DNA of 64,000 nt from Ruminiclostridium sp. (lineage in GTDB: Bacteria > Bacillota > Clostridia > Oscillospirales > Ruminococcaceae). The position numbers and the translations under genes were made by a program. How positions within the stretch are numbered: position 1 is the first letter of the stretch; each line of letters begins with the position of its first letter. Below are positions 15,478 through 24,970 of this stretch, one piece after another. A model generated the notes under the pieces. It saw only the letters and a list, made by a program, of their open reading frames with translations. It was not told the origin of the DNA and searched no databases. The stretch is from positions 62,001-126,000 of the forward strand of contig JAGAWN010000124.1 in NCBI GenBank assembly GCA_017941355.1, read 5' to 3'.

Positions 15478-17016
15478 ACGGAAAAAAGTTCTATCATCAA
15501 AATTATCATCTCGCTGCTGATAATCTGTATCTATGTATTCCTGTTCGGAATAATGGGAACGATCGAAAGCATAGACATCAGCATTGACGCACAGGCTACT
15601 CAGCAGCCCGCCGCGGTTTCCGCTCCGGCAGTCACGTCGGGTGTCAACGAAGAGGGCATGGCGGTTTACACTTACGCCACAGAGCTTAATGTAATGAACG
15701 CAAAGAAACCGTCTCTCGCTGACTACACCCGTACCGAGACAATGCTGCTTGTTCCCTCCGAGGAGGAGACAACCACCGTACCGGTAACAACGACCGAGCC
15801 TGCCGACTTCATTATGAGCGGCGATGATCTTGATTACACCGTTCCGGTAACCACCACGACCGCTCCCGCTCCGGAAACAACGGCTGCAACGACCGTACCC
15901 GAAACGACAGCGGCTCCGGCAACTACCGCTGCAACAACTACAACCGCACCTCCGGAAACCGCTGCTTCCACTACCACCACTACTACAACAGCTGCACCGG
16001 TAAGCGAGGACGAGGACGCGGAGGATATTGAGGACGATCTCACGGACGAACAGGAAGATACCGAAGAGTCCGAATCACCGGCGGAGACTGAGGCTCCCGA
16101 AGATGATATCATCGGCGGAGACGTGACGGTTATAACAACTACCGCTGCGGAAACCACTACTGCCGAAACAACAGCTGCCGAAACGACTTCCGAAGAACCC
16201 GTGAATAACGCAAACAATGAGATTTTCACCGTCAACGCCGGAGGTACTATCGTGACCGATACGGCACTCAACATCGTTTCTGCCGCGGTAATGGCAGAGA
16301 TCAGCGATGTGTTTGACGAGGAAGCCATCAAGGCTCAGGCTATTGCTACATACACCTACATCAAGTATTATAACCTCAATAACCAGAACGCTTATGTTGC
16401 TAAGAGCAAGCCCAGCGAAAAGGTCATAAACCTTGTAAAGCAGGTACTTGGCAAGGGTCTGTACTACAACGGTTCACTGATTCAGGCGGTTTACTCCGCA
16501 TCGACGGCAGGACGCTCCGCTTCAGCCAAGAACGTCTGGGGAATCGACTACCCGTATCTGCAAAGCCAGGATACCGGATTCATCGACAAGGAATACGATA
16601 TCAACTACGGCAGAAAAGCCACATTCTCATCAGACGAGATCAAGGATTACGTCAGAAAAAGCACCGGTATCGAACTTTCCGGCGATCCCTCGGAATGGAT
16701 AAAGATAGAATCCTACACTGACGAAATATTTGTCGGTCAGATGTCGATCGGAGGCTTTACAAGCTATAACAACGGTACCCGTGATGTGAACATAACCGGA
16801 CGCGTTTTCCGCGAAACGATCATGGACTACGATATACGATCCGCCTGCTTTGAAGTAAGCTACGACGCAGACAGCGATACGTTCACGTTCACAACTTACG
16901 GCTACGGTCACTGCGTAGGATTCAGCCAGCACGGCGCGAATATCCTTGCATCAAAGTACGGATATAATTACGAGGAGATCCTCAAGTTCTACTATCCGGG
17001 AGTTACAATTCAGTAA
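15478..17016 (+). CDS. SpoIID/LytB-domain membrane protein with Thr-rich stalk; apparent ACG start
   Basis: About 512 residues: a membrane anchor (SIIKIIISLLIICIYVFLFG), a long Thr/Pro/Glu-rich stalk (roughly residues 75-235, many TTT and ETTA units) and a C-terminal SpoIID domain. That domain has AEISDVFDEEAIKAQAIATY, the position of the catalytic Glu of the SpoIID lytic transglycosylase, and GYGHCVGFSQHGAN near the end. It probably cuts or remodels peptidoglycan glycan strands outside the membrane. The first ATG in frame (15553) lies after the membrane span, so the true start must be upstream. The only codon well placed after GGAGG (15466-15470) is ACG at 15478; no ATG, GTG or TTG exists before the upstream stop. 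It could also be a sequencing error. It follows the sortases directly. Confidence 0.8.
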   Translation, partial: TEKSSIIKIIISLLIICIYVFLFGIMGTIESIDISIDAQATQQPAAVSAPAVTSGVNEEGMAVYTYATELNVMNAKKPSLADYTRTETMLLVPSEEETTTVPVTTTEPADFIMSGDDLDYTVPVTTTTAPAPETTAATTVPETTAAPATTAATTTTAPPETAASTTTTTTTAAPVSEDEDAEDIEDDLTDEQEDTEESESPAETEAPEDDIIGGDVTVITTTAAETTTAETTAAETTSEEPVNNANNEIFTVNAGGTIVTDTALNIVSAAVMAEISDVFDEEAIKAQAIATYTYIKYYNLNNQNAYVAKSKPSEKVINLVKQVLGKGLYYNGSLIQAVYSASTAGRSASAKNVWGIDYPYLQSQDTGFIDKEYDINYGRKATFSSDEIKDYVRKSTGIELSGDPSEWIKIESYTDEIFVGQMSIGGFTSYNNGTRDVNITGRVFRETIMDYDIRSACFEVSYDADSDTFTFTTYGYGHCVGFSQHGANILASKYGYNYEEILKFYYPGVTIQ

Positions 17017-17021
17017 TAAAA

Positions 17022-17054
17022 AATGATCCCGCTGCAAAATGCAGCGGGATCATT
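17022..17054. terminator. Terminator of the sortase/SpoIID operon
   Basis: Perfect 14-base stem AATGATCCCGCTGC / GCAGCGGGATCATT with a five-base loop, six bases after the stop codon. Confidence 0.7.
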
Positions 17055-17108
17055 CAGTCTGTCAATAAAGCTGTGTCGGGTGTTCCGAACAGCTTTATTG
17101 ACAAACAG
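17055..17108 (+). repeat. Dispersed intergenic repeat, short copy 2
   Basis: Begins CAGTCTGTC and ends GCTTTATTGACAAACAGAG, the same ends as the repeat at 4711-4916. The interior is reduced to a hairpin with perfect 15-base arms, TGTCAATAAAGCTGT (17060-17074) and ACAGCTTTATTGACA (17089-17103). Confidence 0.6.
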
Positions 17109-17145
17109 AGAACCCCGCTGACCACACAGCAGGGTTCTTTTTTTG
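17109..17145. terminator. Terminator at the end of the ABC operon
   Basis: Stem AGAACCCCGCTG / CAGCAGGGTTCT (one mismatch) followed by TTTTTTTG on the plus strand. It lies four bases beyond the last gene of the leftward operon, so it can stop transcription from both sides. Confidence 0.65.
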
Positions 17146-17148
17146 TTA

Positions 17149-18258
17149 TTAACCTACGATACCGGATCTTTCGATACCTTCTACGAAATTCTTCTGTAAG
17201 AAGATGTACATAACAAGTATCGGGAGTATCGAGAGCAAGCAGCCGGATTCGATCCATACCAGCCAGTCGGACGCGATACCCGTAGGAGTACCCGTGGGGC
17301 TGTAGTATGCCGAAATTGTCTGATAAAGGTTGCTTACCATAAGAGCGACAGTGTTGGACTTTGTGAAGAACATACCCGAAACATACGAGTCGTTCCAGTA
17401 CCATACTACCGAGAAGATGAAAACCGTAAGGAAAGAGTTGGAAGCGTTCGGAACCATTATTCTTACAAACGTCTCGAAAGGTCCGCAGCCGTCAAGATAC
17501 GCAGCGTCCTCAAGTTCTTTCGGAAGTCCTCTGAAGAACTGTCTGAACAGGAAGATGAACAGTCCCGCTCTGATACCGTTGCAGAAGAATGCCATCATGT
17601 AAAGAGCCATAGGCGAGTCCGCAAGGTTTATCGGTGCGCCGGTTATCAGTGAACAGATGCCCAGCGGGTCAAAGTATCTGAACTGCATATACTGCGGAAT
17701 AAGGATTACCTGCGTAGGAACGATGATCTGCATGATTACTATCGCAAACATGAATCCCTTGCCCTTGAACTTGAATCGTGCAAAGCCGTATCCGACTATC
17801 GAACAGGTAAGTACCTGGATTATCGAGCATACAACGTTTACCGTGACTGTATCCCATACCAGCTTCGGGTAATCTATAGCTACCCATGTTTCTTCAAGGT
17901 TGCTCCATGTGAATGTCTTTGGTATCCACATGATAGACGGGTCTGACATTTCTGTCTGAGGTCTTACCGCACAAGAGATCATGTAGAGTATCGGATAAAC
18001 TACGACAAACGCAAGTCCGAAAAGGATAAGGAAACGGAACACCGGCCATACCTTTTCACCTACTCGTCTGCCGAGAATATACTTGTAATGCTTCTTCTCT
18101 GCATCGGTGTACTTGAAGTAATGAGTGATGATCTCCCAGCTGCTCACATGGAACTTGCTGAGACGCTCCTTTTCTTCCTTTTTGAGCTGTCTTTTTGATT
18201 TTGCTTTTTTCTGAACGGAAGCAGCTTCCTGTACAGTCTGAATATTTTCGTTGTCCAT
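17149..18258 (-). CDS. Sugar-type ABC transporter permease (MalG-like), second pair
   Basis: A 369-residue permease with a long charged N-terminal extension (residues 1-70, Lys-rich: KKAKSKRQLKKEEKERL) before six membrane spans. The binding-protein-dependent loop EDAAYLDGCGPFETFVRIMVP near residue 265 is the EAA motif of carbohydrate uptake (CUT1) inner-membrane proteins, through which the permease contacts its ATPase. It is the last gene of the leftward ten-gene operon, pairs with the gene just upstream and ends at a terminator. The ATPase that drives it is uncertain (see the operon finding). Confidence 0.85.
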   Translation of the reverse strand: MDNENIQTVQEAASVQKKAKSKRQLKKEEKERLSKFHVSSWEIITHYFKYTDAEKKHYKYILGRRVGEKVWPVFRFLILFGLAFVVVYPILYMISCAVRPQTEMSDPSIMWIPKTFTWSNLEETWVAIDYPKLVWDTVTVNVVCSIIQVLTCSIVGYGFARFKFKGKGFMFAIVIMQIIVPTQVILIPQYMQFRYFDPLGICSLITGAPINLADSPMALYMMAFFCNGIRAGLFIFLFRQFFRGLPKELEDAAYLDGCGPFETFVRIMVPNASNSFLTVFIFSVVWYWNDSYVSGMFFTKSNTVALMVSNLYQTISAYYSPTGTPTGIASDWLVWIESGCLLSILPILVMYIFLQKNFVEGIERSGIVG

Positions 18259-18270
18259 TGAAGCACCTCC

Positions 18271-19416
18271 TTAATCTACCTGATAGAATATGAATCTCGA
18301 AACTATCGCGGAGATTATTCCGAGTATAGCTCCTACGATCGCAAAGTAGATCCATGCCATTGCTGACGCGTGATCGTACTCCCACTGCTTTACATAAGTC
18401 ATGACCTGCTGCATTACAGGGTTATCAGACTTTACGAATGCGTCGATCGTTGTGTAAACGAGGTTTACAAGGATCATCGGGGAAATTGTCGGGAATGTTA
18501 TCTTCCAGAAGAATTCCCAGCCTGTAGCGCCCTCCATAGACGCTGCTTCCTTTGCGGAAACAGGTATTGTCTGGAGTGCCGATATGAATATCAGGATCTG
18601 GATACCGGAATCCCATATCAGGTTCAGCATCGAGCTTGTTACCTCGGAAACCGTGTCCGCAAGCTGCTGGCTTATGTTGTTCAGACCCATGAACATCAGG
18701 AAGTCCTCAACAAAGTCCGTTTTGAACAGCGCGCTGAACTGTGACGCGTCCGAAATACCTTGTGACAGCATATCACCGTTTATAACTCCGAGTACAGGAC
18801 CCGTTGCTATAAGTACCGGCAGGAAGAATATCGCTCTCGCAAGAGTTCTGCCCTTGAACTTATCGTTCAGAAGAAGTGCCACGAACAGCGAGAATACAAG
18901 AACCAGCGGTACAGTGTATGCCGTCTCGCCCAGCGAGGTAGCAAGATTCTTCGGGTAATCCGGGTTTACGGTGAATGCCCAGCGGATATTGTCGAAATTA
19001 TTCCACTCGGTATAGATACCCGGTCCGCTCATTCCCAGTTCTGCCTGACGCGCCGCGTCATTTACAAGTTCTGTTTTGCACATCGCGTACCAAAGAGACT
19101 GGCACATCGGAATGATGAACATATACAGAACTCCGACTATCCAGAGCGCTATAAAACCGTAGCCGTAAAGACCCTTTTTACGCTCGTAGGAGATCTTGGA
19201 TTCCTTGATCTGCTTTACTTCACGGGGCTTTCTTCTGCGGATATCCACTTCGCCTTCCGCGTTGAGAGCCGCCGCAGATGCCGTCATGTGAACCGCGGCT
19301 TTTCTTTTGGGAGCTTCTTCCTCGACACGCTCGATCACTTCCTGTGATGCCTCCGGAGTATTTTCAGCCTCTTCGGGTGTCTGATCACCGAGCTTCTCGG
19401 TTTCAAAATCACTCAT
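18271..19416 (-). CDS. Sugar-type ABC transporter permease (MalF/UgpA-like), second pair
   Basis: A 381-residue permease. About 85 acidic and basic residues precede the first membrane span (GYGFIALWIVGVLYMFIIP). The EAA loop reads AKEAASMEGATGWEFFWKITFP. An insertion of about 50 residues after the third span (residues 215-265) resembles the large extracytoplasmic loop of MalF-type proteins. It overlaps the end of the preceding DUF5696-like gene by eight bases and is followed after 12 bases by its MalG-like partner, so all three are co-translated. The substrate is unknown. Confidence 0.85.
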   Translation of the reverse strand: MSDFETEKLGDQTPEEAENTPEASQEVIERVEEEAPKRKAAVHMTASAAALNAEGEVDIRRRKPREVKQIKESKISYERKKGLYGYGFIALWIVGVLYMFIIPMCQSLWYAMCKTELVNDAARQAELGMSGPGIYTEWNNFDNIRWAFTVNPDYPKNLATSLGETAYTVPLVLVFSLFVALLLNDKFKGRTLARAIFFLPVLIATGPVLGVINGDMLSQGISDASQFSALFKTDFVEDFLMFMGLNNISQQLADTVSEVTSSMLNLIWDSGIQILIFISALQTIPVSAKEAASMEGATGWEFFWKITFPTISPMILVNLVYTTIDAFVKSDNPVMQQVMTYVKQWEYDHASAMAWIYFAIVGAILGIISAIVSRFIFYQVD

Positions 19417-21757
19417 AGTCTTCTACCCCCAATCCGTAGTCCTTCAAATTGACGGACTTGTCATTGAATGTTATCTCATCTGTGTCTGTGTTCACGCGGA
19501 TAACCGTTCCGTTGCTGTAGGTCGTCTCAACCTCAGTGCGGCTTATACGTTTGTAATCGGTGATCTGTGCGTCGGAAACCGACTTCACGATCTCGTCAAA
19601 CAGCTTGTATTCGCTTACCGAGCGGTCAAGCCAGCCCTGGTAATTCGTGTAGTAGAGAATGTCATACTCACTGTCGGCAAACTTGTTCGGATTCTCATAC
19701 ATCATTTCGTAGTGGATCGGTGTTCCGGTAACAAGCGCGTAAAGTCTCAGCTCTTCAGCGTCCGCACTCTTGTTTATCGCCTTTGTGGTGTACGGTACAA
19801 GTCCGTGAAGCACCATTTCCGCAAACGGAATATCGTAATCGAAGATATCGTAGTTAGAAGAATACAGCGGAACGTCTTTGATGTAATCCACATACGGAAG
19901 CAGATACTGATTTGCATTTTCTGCCATTATCGTGAATCCGTTGTCTTTGAGCTTCTGATAGCCCTCCTGGAGGATACCTATTGTATCTTCTCTTACGATG
20001 TACGCTCTGCCGTCCTTGTTTTCACGGCTGAAATCGCTGTACAATGTGTTTGATGCCTGATTCAGCGAGATGTTTGTGGTGCTTTCCGCCTTGAAGCTGT
20101 CACTCAGCTTATTGAAGATATCCGGGAAGTACCACGGAGAAAGGATAGTCCAGCTGCTCTTCGTGAGATGCGGCAGACCGAAAGCGAGATCAAAGGGTGT
20201 CTGTGTAGCGTAAGCCTTTGTTATCTGCTTTGAAGCATTCAGTGTGAATGAGTAGCCGTTGCCGGATTTGTAGAATTCCATTATGTCGCAGCTCGGGAAC
20301 AGTTCATATCCCTGTGCTTCAACATAATTCTTGAATTCGGTGTAATCGCCCTTGCCGCCAAGCTTTGAGGAATACTGGAAGTTTGCTGCGACTTCACCGA
20401 CGATCCCGGTTTCGCTGAAATCCTCGTAAATGATCTTGATGTTGTTTACGCCGCCCTCTTCAAGCTTCTTGACCATTTCAAGAGCCTCGGAGTAGGTTGT
20501 CGCCGCAGTCTGGATATCAACCGGGAATCCCAGAACTGACTGCGTTTTAACGGTTCCGCCGTACAGTGTCAGATAGTAGGGAGCTTCGTTGGAAGTTGTT
20601 TTCTTCTGAACTCCCACCGTGCCTGTGAGGTAGTCTCTGTAAACATTTGCTACATCTGTCCAGTTGAGATCGTCACCGTAGATCGGGTAGTATGTTGTTG
20701 TCAGATTTCCGGCTTTTATGCCCTCCGCTTCATAAACTGTCAGCGCAGTGTTGCTGTTGCCCATGAAGTAGTTGTCTCTTGTTCTGAGTGTGTACTCAAA
20801 CCAGCAGGCATTCAGGTCTGTAACGTTCTGTCCGGTCACCATTGCATGCTCGATCGCGTAAGCATCACCGTCGGTTGCGATCATTACAAGTCCCGCACCG
20901 GCGGTCTTGTTGATATTCGCCATTACCGGCATTGTCACCTTTTCGATCACGTCCCCGGCATACAGCTTTCCGACTGCGAGATCGTCGCCGTAAACCTTGG
21001 ATTCAAAGGTATTGTTGTCACCGTATGCGGTGCCGTTGTTGTAATTGATGACTGCTCCTGAGCCGTCCGGAACTATGAACATTCCCTCTTCCGCGTAAGC
21101 GGTGGAACCCATATTCTCAAGTACATGAACGTTGAGTATCTGATATCCTGTCTCGTTAGTCGCGGGATCGGTTTCCGGTCTGTTCTCAACTATTCCTGCC
21201 GACGGGACTGTAGCCTTGAACGTACCGTCGTTGTTGATCGTGATCTCCAGCGGGACTTCGATACTGTACTTATTATAAGTGAACACGAATCTTACGCCGT
21301 TCTCGATCTTTTCACAGGACTTTGAAACATTCGAGTCGTATGCTCGAACCGAGGATTCAACCGTCTTGCTCTCGGTGCTTACAACGTCTATAGATATAGG
21401 CGTGCTGCGCTTGCTGAAGCGGGTCTTGTTGGAATCATCGGTATTGTAGTAGCTTGACCACCATTTATGACCTGTCTGCTTATCCTCGATCGCAAATACC
21501 GCAGTCTTTTCGTTGACATAAAGAGCAAGCCGGGAATTTTCAGCCATTATCTTCATATCCGCAAGAGCTTCGGCTTCGGTCACATGAATACCGGTATCTT
21601 CTTCACCGACACCAGCCTCCGCGGCAGCTTCCTCGGCGGGAGCATCGGCAATGTCCTCAGTGACCTCCGAATCCGACCAGACCGGCACGGACGCGGCAGA
21701 AACCGCTATTACCGCGGCAAGGCAAGCCGTGAGCAGCCTTTTCCTTTTATTTCGCAT
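19409..21757 (-). CDS. Exported DUF5696-like protein, possible sugar-binding or hydrolase-like
   Basis: A 782-residue secreted protein. I place the start at 21757 because GGAGG lies seven bases upstream and the signal peptide (MRNKRKRLLTACLAAVIAVS) begins there; a frame 11 codons longer has no ribosome site. The middle and C-terminal parts read like a TIM-barrel fold: KIIYEDFSETGIVGE, YELFPSCDIMEFYKSGNG, GFTIMAENANQYLLPY, VLHGLVPY. I recognise the DUF5696 family by recall, which is commonly found beside carbohydrate ABC permeases in Firmicutes; its function is not known to me. It sits between Yip1 and the second permease pair and may process or bind the transported glycan outside the cell (inference). 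Confidence 0.65.
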   Translation of the reverse strand: MRNKRKRLLTACLAAVIAVSAASVPVWSDSEVTEDIADAPAEEAAAEAGVGEEDTGIHVTEAEALADMKIMAENSRLALYVNEKTAVFAIEDKQTGHKWWSSYYNTDDSNKTRFSKRSTPISIDVVSTESKTVESSVRAYDSNVSKSCEKIENGVRFVFTYNKYSIEVPLEITINNDGTFKATVPSAGIVENRPETDPATNETGYQILNVHVLENMGSTAYAEEGMFIVPDGSGAVINYNNGTAYGDNNTFESKVYGDDLAVGKLYAGDVIEKVTMPVMANINKTAGAGLVMIATDGDAYAIEHAMVTGQNVTDLNACWFEYTLRTRDNYFMGNSNTALTVYEAEGIKAGNLTTTYYPIYGDDLNWTDVANVYRDYLTGTVGVQKKTTSNEAPYYLTLYGGTVKTQSVLGFPVDIQTAATTYSEALEMVKKLEEGGVNNIKIIYEDFSETGIVGEVAANFQYSSKLGGKGDYTEFKNYVEAQGYELFPSCDIMEFYKSGNGYSFTLNASKQITKAYATQTPFDLAFGLPHLTKSSWTILSPWYFPDIFNKLSDSFKAESTTNISLNQASNTLYSDFSRENKDGRAYIVREDTIGILQEGYQKLKDNGFTIMAENANQYLLPYVDYIKDVPLYSSNYDIFDYDIPFAEMVLHGLVPYTTKAINKSADAEELRLYALVTGTPIHYEMMYENPNKFADSEYDILYYTNYQGWLDRSVSEYKLFDEIVKSVSDAQITDYKRISRTEVETTYSNGTVIRVNTDTDEITFNDKSVNLKDYGLGVEDYE

Positions 21758-21800
21758 TTTATAACCTCCGTTAGAGTTTTCGTCAGCCATGCTGTGACCG

Positions 21801-22439
21801 CTAAATACTGAATCTGTACATAAGCTCCGTATATACGGAATATCCGAATACGAATACCTGCTGGAACAGAGTCAGGAGCAGTACCGCAAGGAAAAGGATT
21901 ATTGCCATTGCAACTACCGTGAAGAACATAGCAACAAGCGTTTTCGGTATCGAATACTGGTGTACGGTCTTCATTGCCGATATCATAAGCACCACCGACC
22001 AGACAATGCCGAGATATCTGAAGAATGTTATAAATCCGCCTTCCGTTCTGAGAAGGAAGTTGGAAGCGATTATAACTATAAGTTCCGAAATAAGGTAAGG
22101 AACAAGCGCGTATGCAGATACGCAGAAGATGTTCCTCATTGTACCCTCGCCGTCAAACAGCGTACACAGAGACCAGTTTCCGATCACCCATGTAAGGAAC
22201 AGTATTACCGATGATGAGAAGTACGGTACGATATTGAATACCTTAACGTAGGTGTCGTTGAACAGAAATCCCGTAAACTGAGCGCTTGCAACGCTTATTA
22301 TGAAGAACGCTGCAACTATGACCCAGGCAACTTTCATGTTATAGCCTTTTTTCCAGCGCAGGTCATCATATCCCTCAAACGGGTGTCTCATTACATAGAA
22401 CGGCCATTTCCAGGCAGGCAGATCCAAATCAAATCTCAT
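21801..22439 (-). CDS. Yip1-family integral membrane protein
   Basis: A 212-residue protein with about five membrane spans after a short N-terminus (PFEGYDDLRWKKGYN). The layout and the NWSLCTLFDGEGTMRNIFCVSAYALVPY region resemble the Yip1 domain family. Its start codon overlaps the stop of the NHL/TPR gene by one base (TAATG), so translation is coupled. The role is unknown. In this operon it might form part of the membrane complex with the permeases or the NHL protein (inference). Confidence 0.7.
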   Translation of the reverse strand: MRFDLDLPAWKWPFYVMRHPFEGYDDLRWKKGYNMKVAWVIVAAFFIISVASAQFTGFLFNDTYVKVFNIVPYFSSSVILFLTWVIGNWSLCTLFDGEGTMRNIFCVSAYALVPYLISELIVIIASNFLLRTEGGFITFFRYLGIVWSVVLMISAMKTVHQYSIPKTLVAMFFTVVAMAIILFLAVLLLTLFQQVFVFGYSVYTELMYRFSI

Positions 22440-24037
22440 TATTCCGACCCTCCTTTACTTGCCGCTTTCTTCTTTTTAAGGTATTTTCTAACGTAACTCA
22501 GTACGATCAGACCAACGATTATTACAAGAATTATCGTGAGCATCCAATTGAAGTTTGCTCGTATGAACTCTATTCGGAAGCTCTTGAACGCTCTGTTGTA
22601 ACCCGCGCGGGAAGTGCGGTAGAAGTAGTCGAGCGCTGTCTGGTAATCGTTCTGGTTAAGGTACGCGTTGCCGAGACCTATGTAGGCAAGCCAGTAGTTC
22701 GCGTCTCTTCTGAGAACTTCCTCCCACGGCTCCTTAGCCTCGTCGTAGAGACCCTCATTGAACAGCTTGATAGCTTTCTGAACTATTGAACCGAACTCGG
22801 TCTCGCGGAATACGGTTATGCTGTTCTTGATGTTATCCACCACATAGACTCTGCCTTTGTAAGTCTCAACGGCGGAAACCGATCTGAACGTACCTTTCTG
22901 TGTACCCTGGGAGTTTTTGAAGCCCTTTGTTCCGAAGATGAAGAGCAGGTCACACTCGTCGGTGTACTGGAACACACGTCCCGTTGCGAAGTCAAGCAGG
23001 TAAATGTTGCCCTCAGAGTCAACATCGACATCGGTTATCGCTGACGAATATGTGGTACCTTTATAGTATCTTGTTGCGTAATCGCCGTATGTGTAATCCG
23101 AATATCCGAGATTTATGAAGATGTTGGTACCTGCGGGGTTCAGCTTCTTGAGGATATCCGTATCGGCGGATTTACTTTCGGTAACTGTGTAGATGAAGCC
23201 CTCGCTGTCGATATCGAGATTTGATATCGAAATTGCGACGTTACGGCGCATTGCAATGATCTGATCTCTCGTATAGATGAGCTTCCAGAACTGCTGAGCG
23301 ATAACCTCTGCGGTAGCCTCGACTCTGTTCGCACCGTAGTAGGAGTTGAACAGACCGAACTCTGAGAACTGCAGCGCACCCTGTGTTACCGAGGGAACGA
23401 TGACATAAACGTTGAACGCGCTGTCAACTATGACCTTCTTCGGATTGAATGTCTTTCCGTCCTCGAAAACCTTGTCTGACGGGCGGATATACTCCATTAC
23501 GATCTCAAGATCCTCGTTGAAAGTAACGACTCTGTTGTTATCGTAATCCGCAACATAGATCCTTGTGTAACCGTCGGTGTTTGTTCTCACATAAACACCC
23601 TGCGGGTTCTTGAATGTTGTCTTTTTGATCTCGCTTCTGCTCTCGGGAAATTCATCTCCGTAGTGCAGCTCCTCGACTACCCGGGTAGCTTCCGGTGAGA
23701 AGGTCTCATCGGTTATTATAAGTCTGTTGTTCTTACTGTCTGTGATATAGAACTTTCCGAGCTTCTGATCTATGAATATATCCGAAGGCTCGGCAAGATT
23801 CTTGAGCTGCTCCTGCATGGTGCTTGATTTGTCGCTGTAATCCAGCTTGTCGAGTCCCATGTCCTTGCCGTCAATAACCTTGTCAACGACAAAGCCGTTC
23901 TGCGACGGTATCGGGTCTCCCCACCAGTCGTAGTTGTAGCCCGTGTACGGCTCATCGGCAAACGCCGTGACCGACAGAGCGGTAAGCGATACAGCAGCGG
24001 TAAGTGCCGCAGCCGCAAGCTTCTTGAATAACGACAT
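22439..24037 (-). CDS. Membrane-anchored NHL/beta-propeller plus TPR protein
   Basis: A 532-residue exported protein: a signal peptide (MSLFKKLAAAALTAAVSLTALS), then repeated NHL-type blades (DIFIDQKLGKFYITDSKNNRLII, VYVRTN..RIYVADYDNNRVV, IYLLDFATGRVFQY), a TPR segment near residues 425-475 (AIKLFNEGLYDEAKEPW, WLAYIGLGNAYLNQNDYQTA) and a C-terminal membrane span with a basic tail. The start at 24037 has AAGGA upstream; the longer frame overlaps the permease gene. The outside propeller and TPR suggest a scaffold for protein-protein or glycan contacts on the cell surface. Confidence 0.75.
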   Translation of the reverse strand: MSLFKKLAAAALTAAVSLTALSVTAFADEPYTGYNYDWWGDPIPSQNGFVVDKVIDGKDMGLDKLDYSDKSSTMQEQLKNLAEPSDIFIDQKLGKFYITDSKNNRLIITDETFSPEATRVVEELHYGDEFPESRSEIKKTTFKNPQGVYVRTNTDGYTRIYVADYDNNRVVTFNEDLEIVMEYIRPSDKVFEDGKTFNPKKVIVDSAFNVYVIVPSVTQGALQFSEFGLFNSYYGANRVEATAEVIAQQFWKLIYTRDQIIAMRRNVAISISNLDIDSEGFIYTVTESKSADTDILKKLNPAGTNIFINLGYSDYTYGDYATRYYKGTTYSSAITDVDVDSEGNIYLLDFATGRVFQYTDECDLLFIFGTKGFKNSQGTQKGTFRSVSAVETYKGRVYVVDNIKNSITVFRETEFGSIVQKAIKLFNEGLYDEAKEPWEEVLRRDANYWLAYIGLGNAYLNQNDYQTALDYFYRTSRAGYNRAFKSFRIEFIRANFNWMLTIILVIIVGLIVLSYVRKYLKKKKAASKGGSE

Positions 24038-24056
24038 TAAAATCATCCTTTCTTGA

Positions 24057-24917
24057 TTAATCTTTAAGACCGCTCTGTGCCATTGTTTCAACGACAGAGC
24101 TCTGACACAGCAGGAATATCAGCATAGGCGGTATCATCAGCACCACGGTTGCCGCCGCTGCGACACCCGCACGGGCAATACCCGAAGCGCTTATCTGCTG
24201 CAGAACTGTCGGGATCGGTTTTAATGCTTCGTTATAAATGAATGAATAACCTGTGATCTGCCATGCGCCGTTAAACGCGAAGATCATAAGTGTGAGCCAC
24301 GCAGGCTTTACGTTGGGCATTACTATCTGCCAGCAGATCCTCACCTGACCGGCGCCGTCAAGGTATGCCGCCTCGATAAGAGCGTCGGGAAGCTGACCTA
24401 TGAACTGACGCATGAGGAACAGACCCATTGATGTTGCAATGTACGGAAGTGTGATAGCCAGATAAGTATCTATGATACCCATTGTTGCCATTACGATGTA
24501 CTGCATGATGTACAGTACGGTACTTGTGAACAGAAGGGTTATCTCTATAATCTTATTGAGCATCTTTCTTCCGGGGAACTGCACCTTTGCGAGAGCATAA
24601 GCCGCAGATGAAGAGAATATAAGCTGTGCGACCGTAACGACTATCGCTACGAATACCGAGTTGAATATGTAGCGGCTGAACGGAACCCACATATTTGAAG
24701 CTGTGTTGATAAGGTCAACATAGTTCTGGTTAGTGGGCGCCATTGCGTAAAGCTTAGGCGGGAAGAGGAACAACTCTTCCGACGGCTTTATGGACTGTAT
24801 TGCCGACAGATAGATAGGGAACAGCATGAACAGTCCGAGCAGCACCAACAGTATAAAAATGGCTATGTCGCCGCCGCGGCTTCCGCCATATTTCTTTCTG
24901 GATTTTTTTGGTCTCAT
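24057..24917 (-). CDS. Sugar-type ABC transporter permease (MalG-like), first pair
   Basis: A 286-residue CUT1 permease with six membrane spans. The EAA loop IEAAYLDGAGQVRICWQIVMPNV near residue 182 is fully conserved. AAAGGACG precedes the ATG. It follows its MalF-like partner after 53 bases. With the large binding protein upstream, it forms a standard importer module for an oligosaccharide or glycoside, except that no MsmX/UgpC-type ATPase gene is present. Confidence 0.9.
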   Translation of the reverse strand: MRPKKSRKKYGGSRGGDIAIFILLVLLGLFMLFPIYLSAIQSIKPSEELFLFPPKLYAMAPTNQNYVDLINTASNMWVPFSRYIFNSVFVAIVVTVAQLIFSSSAAYALAKVQFPGRKMLNKIIEITLLFTSTVLYIMQYIVMATMGIIDTYLAITLPYIATSMGLFLMRQFIGQLPDALIEAAYLDGAGQVRICWQIVMPNVKPAWLTLMIFAFNGAWQITGYSFIYNEALKPIPTVLQQISASGIARAGVAAAATVVLMIPPMLIFLLCQSSVVETMAQSGLKD

Positions 24918-24970
24918 GACTACCGTCCTTTCGGTTGTTTATATTTTGTATTGCAGACGTGACTGCACGT

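Noticed and set aside
15780..16200. Repeated ACAACC/ACTACC units that look like a tandem repeat or CRISPR
   Set aside because: They are the codons of the Thr-rich stalk of the SpoIID-domain protein, not regular repeats with spacers.
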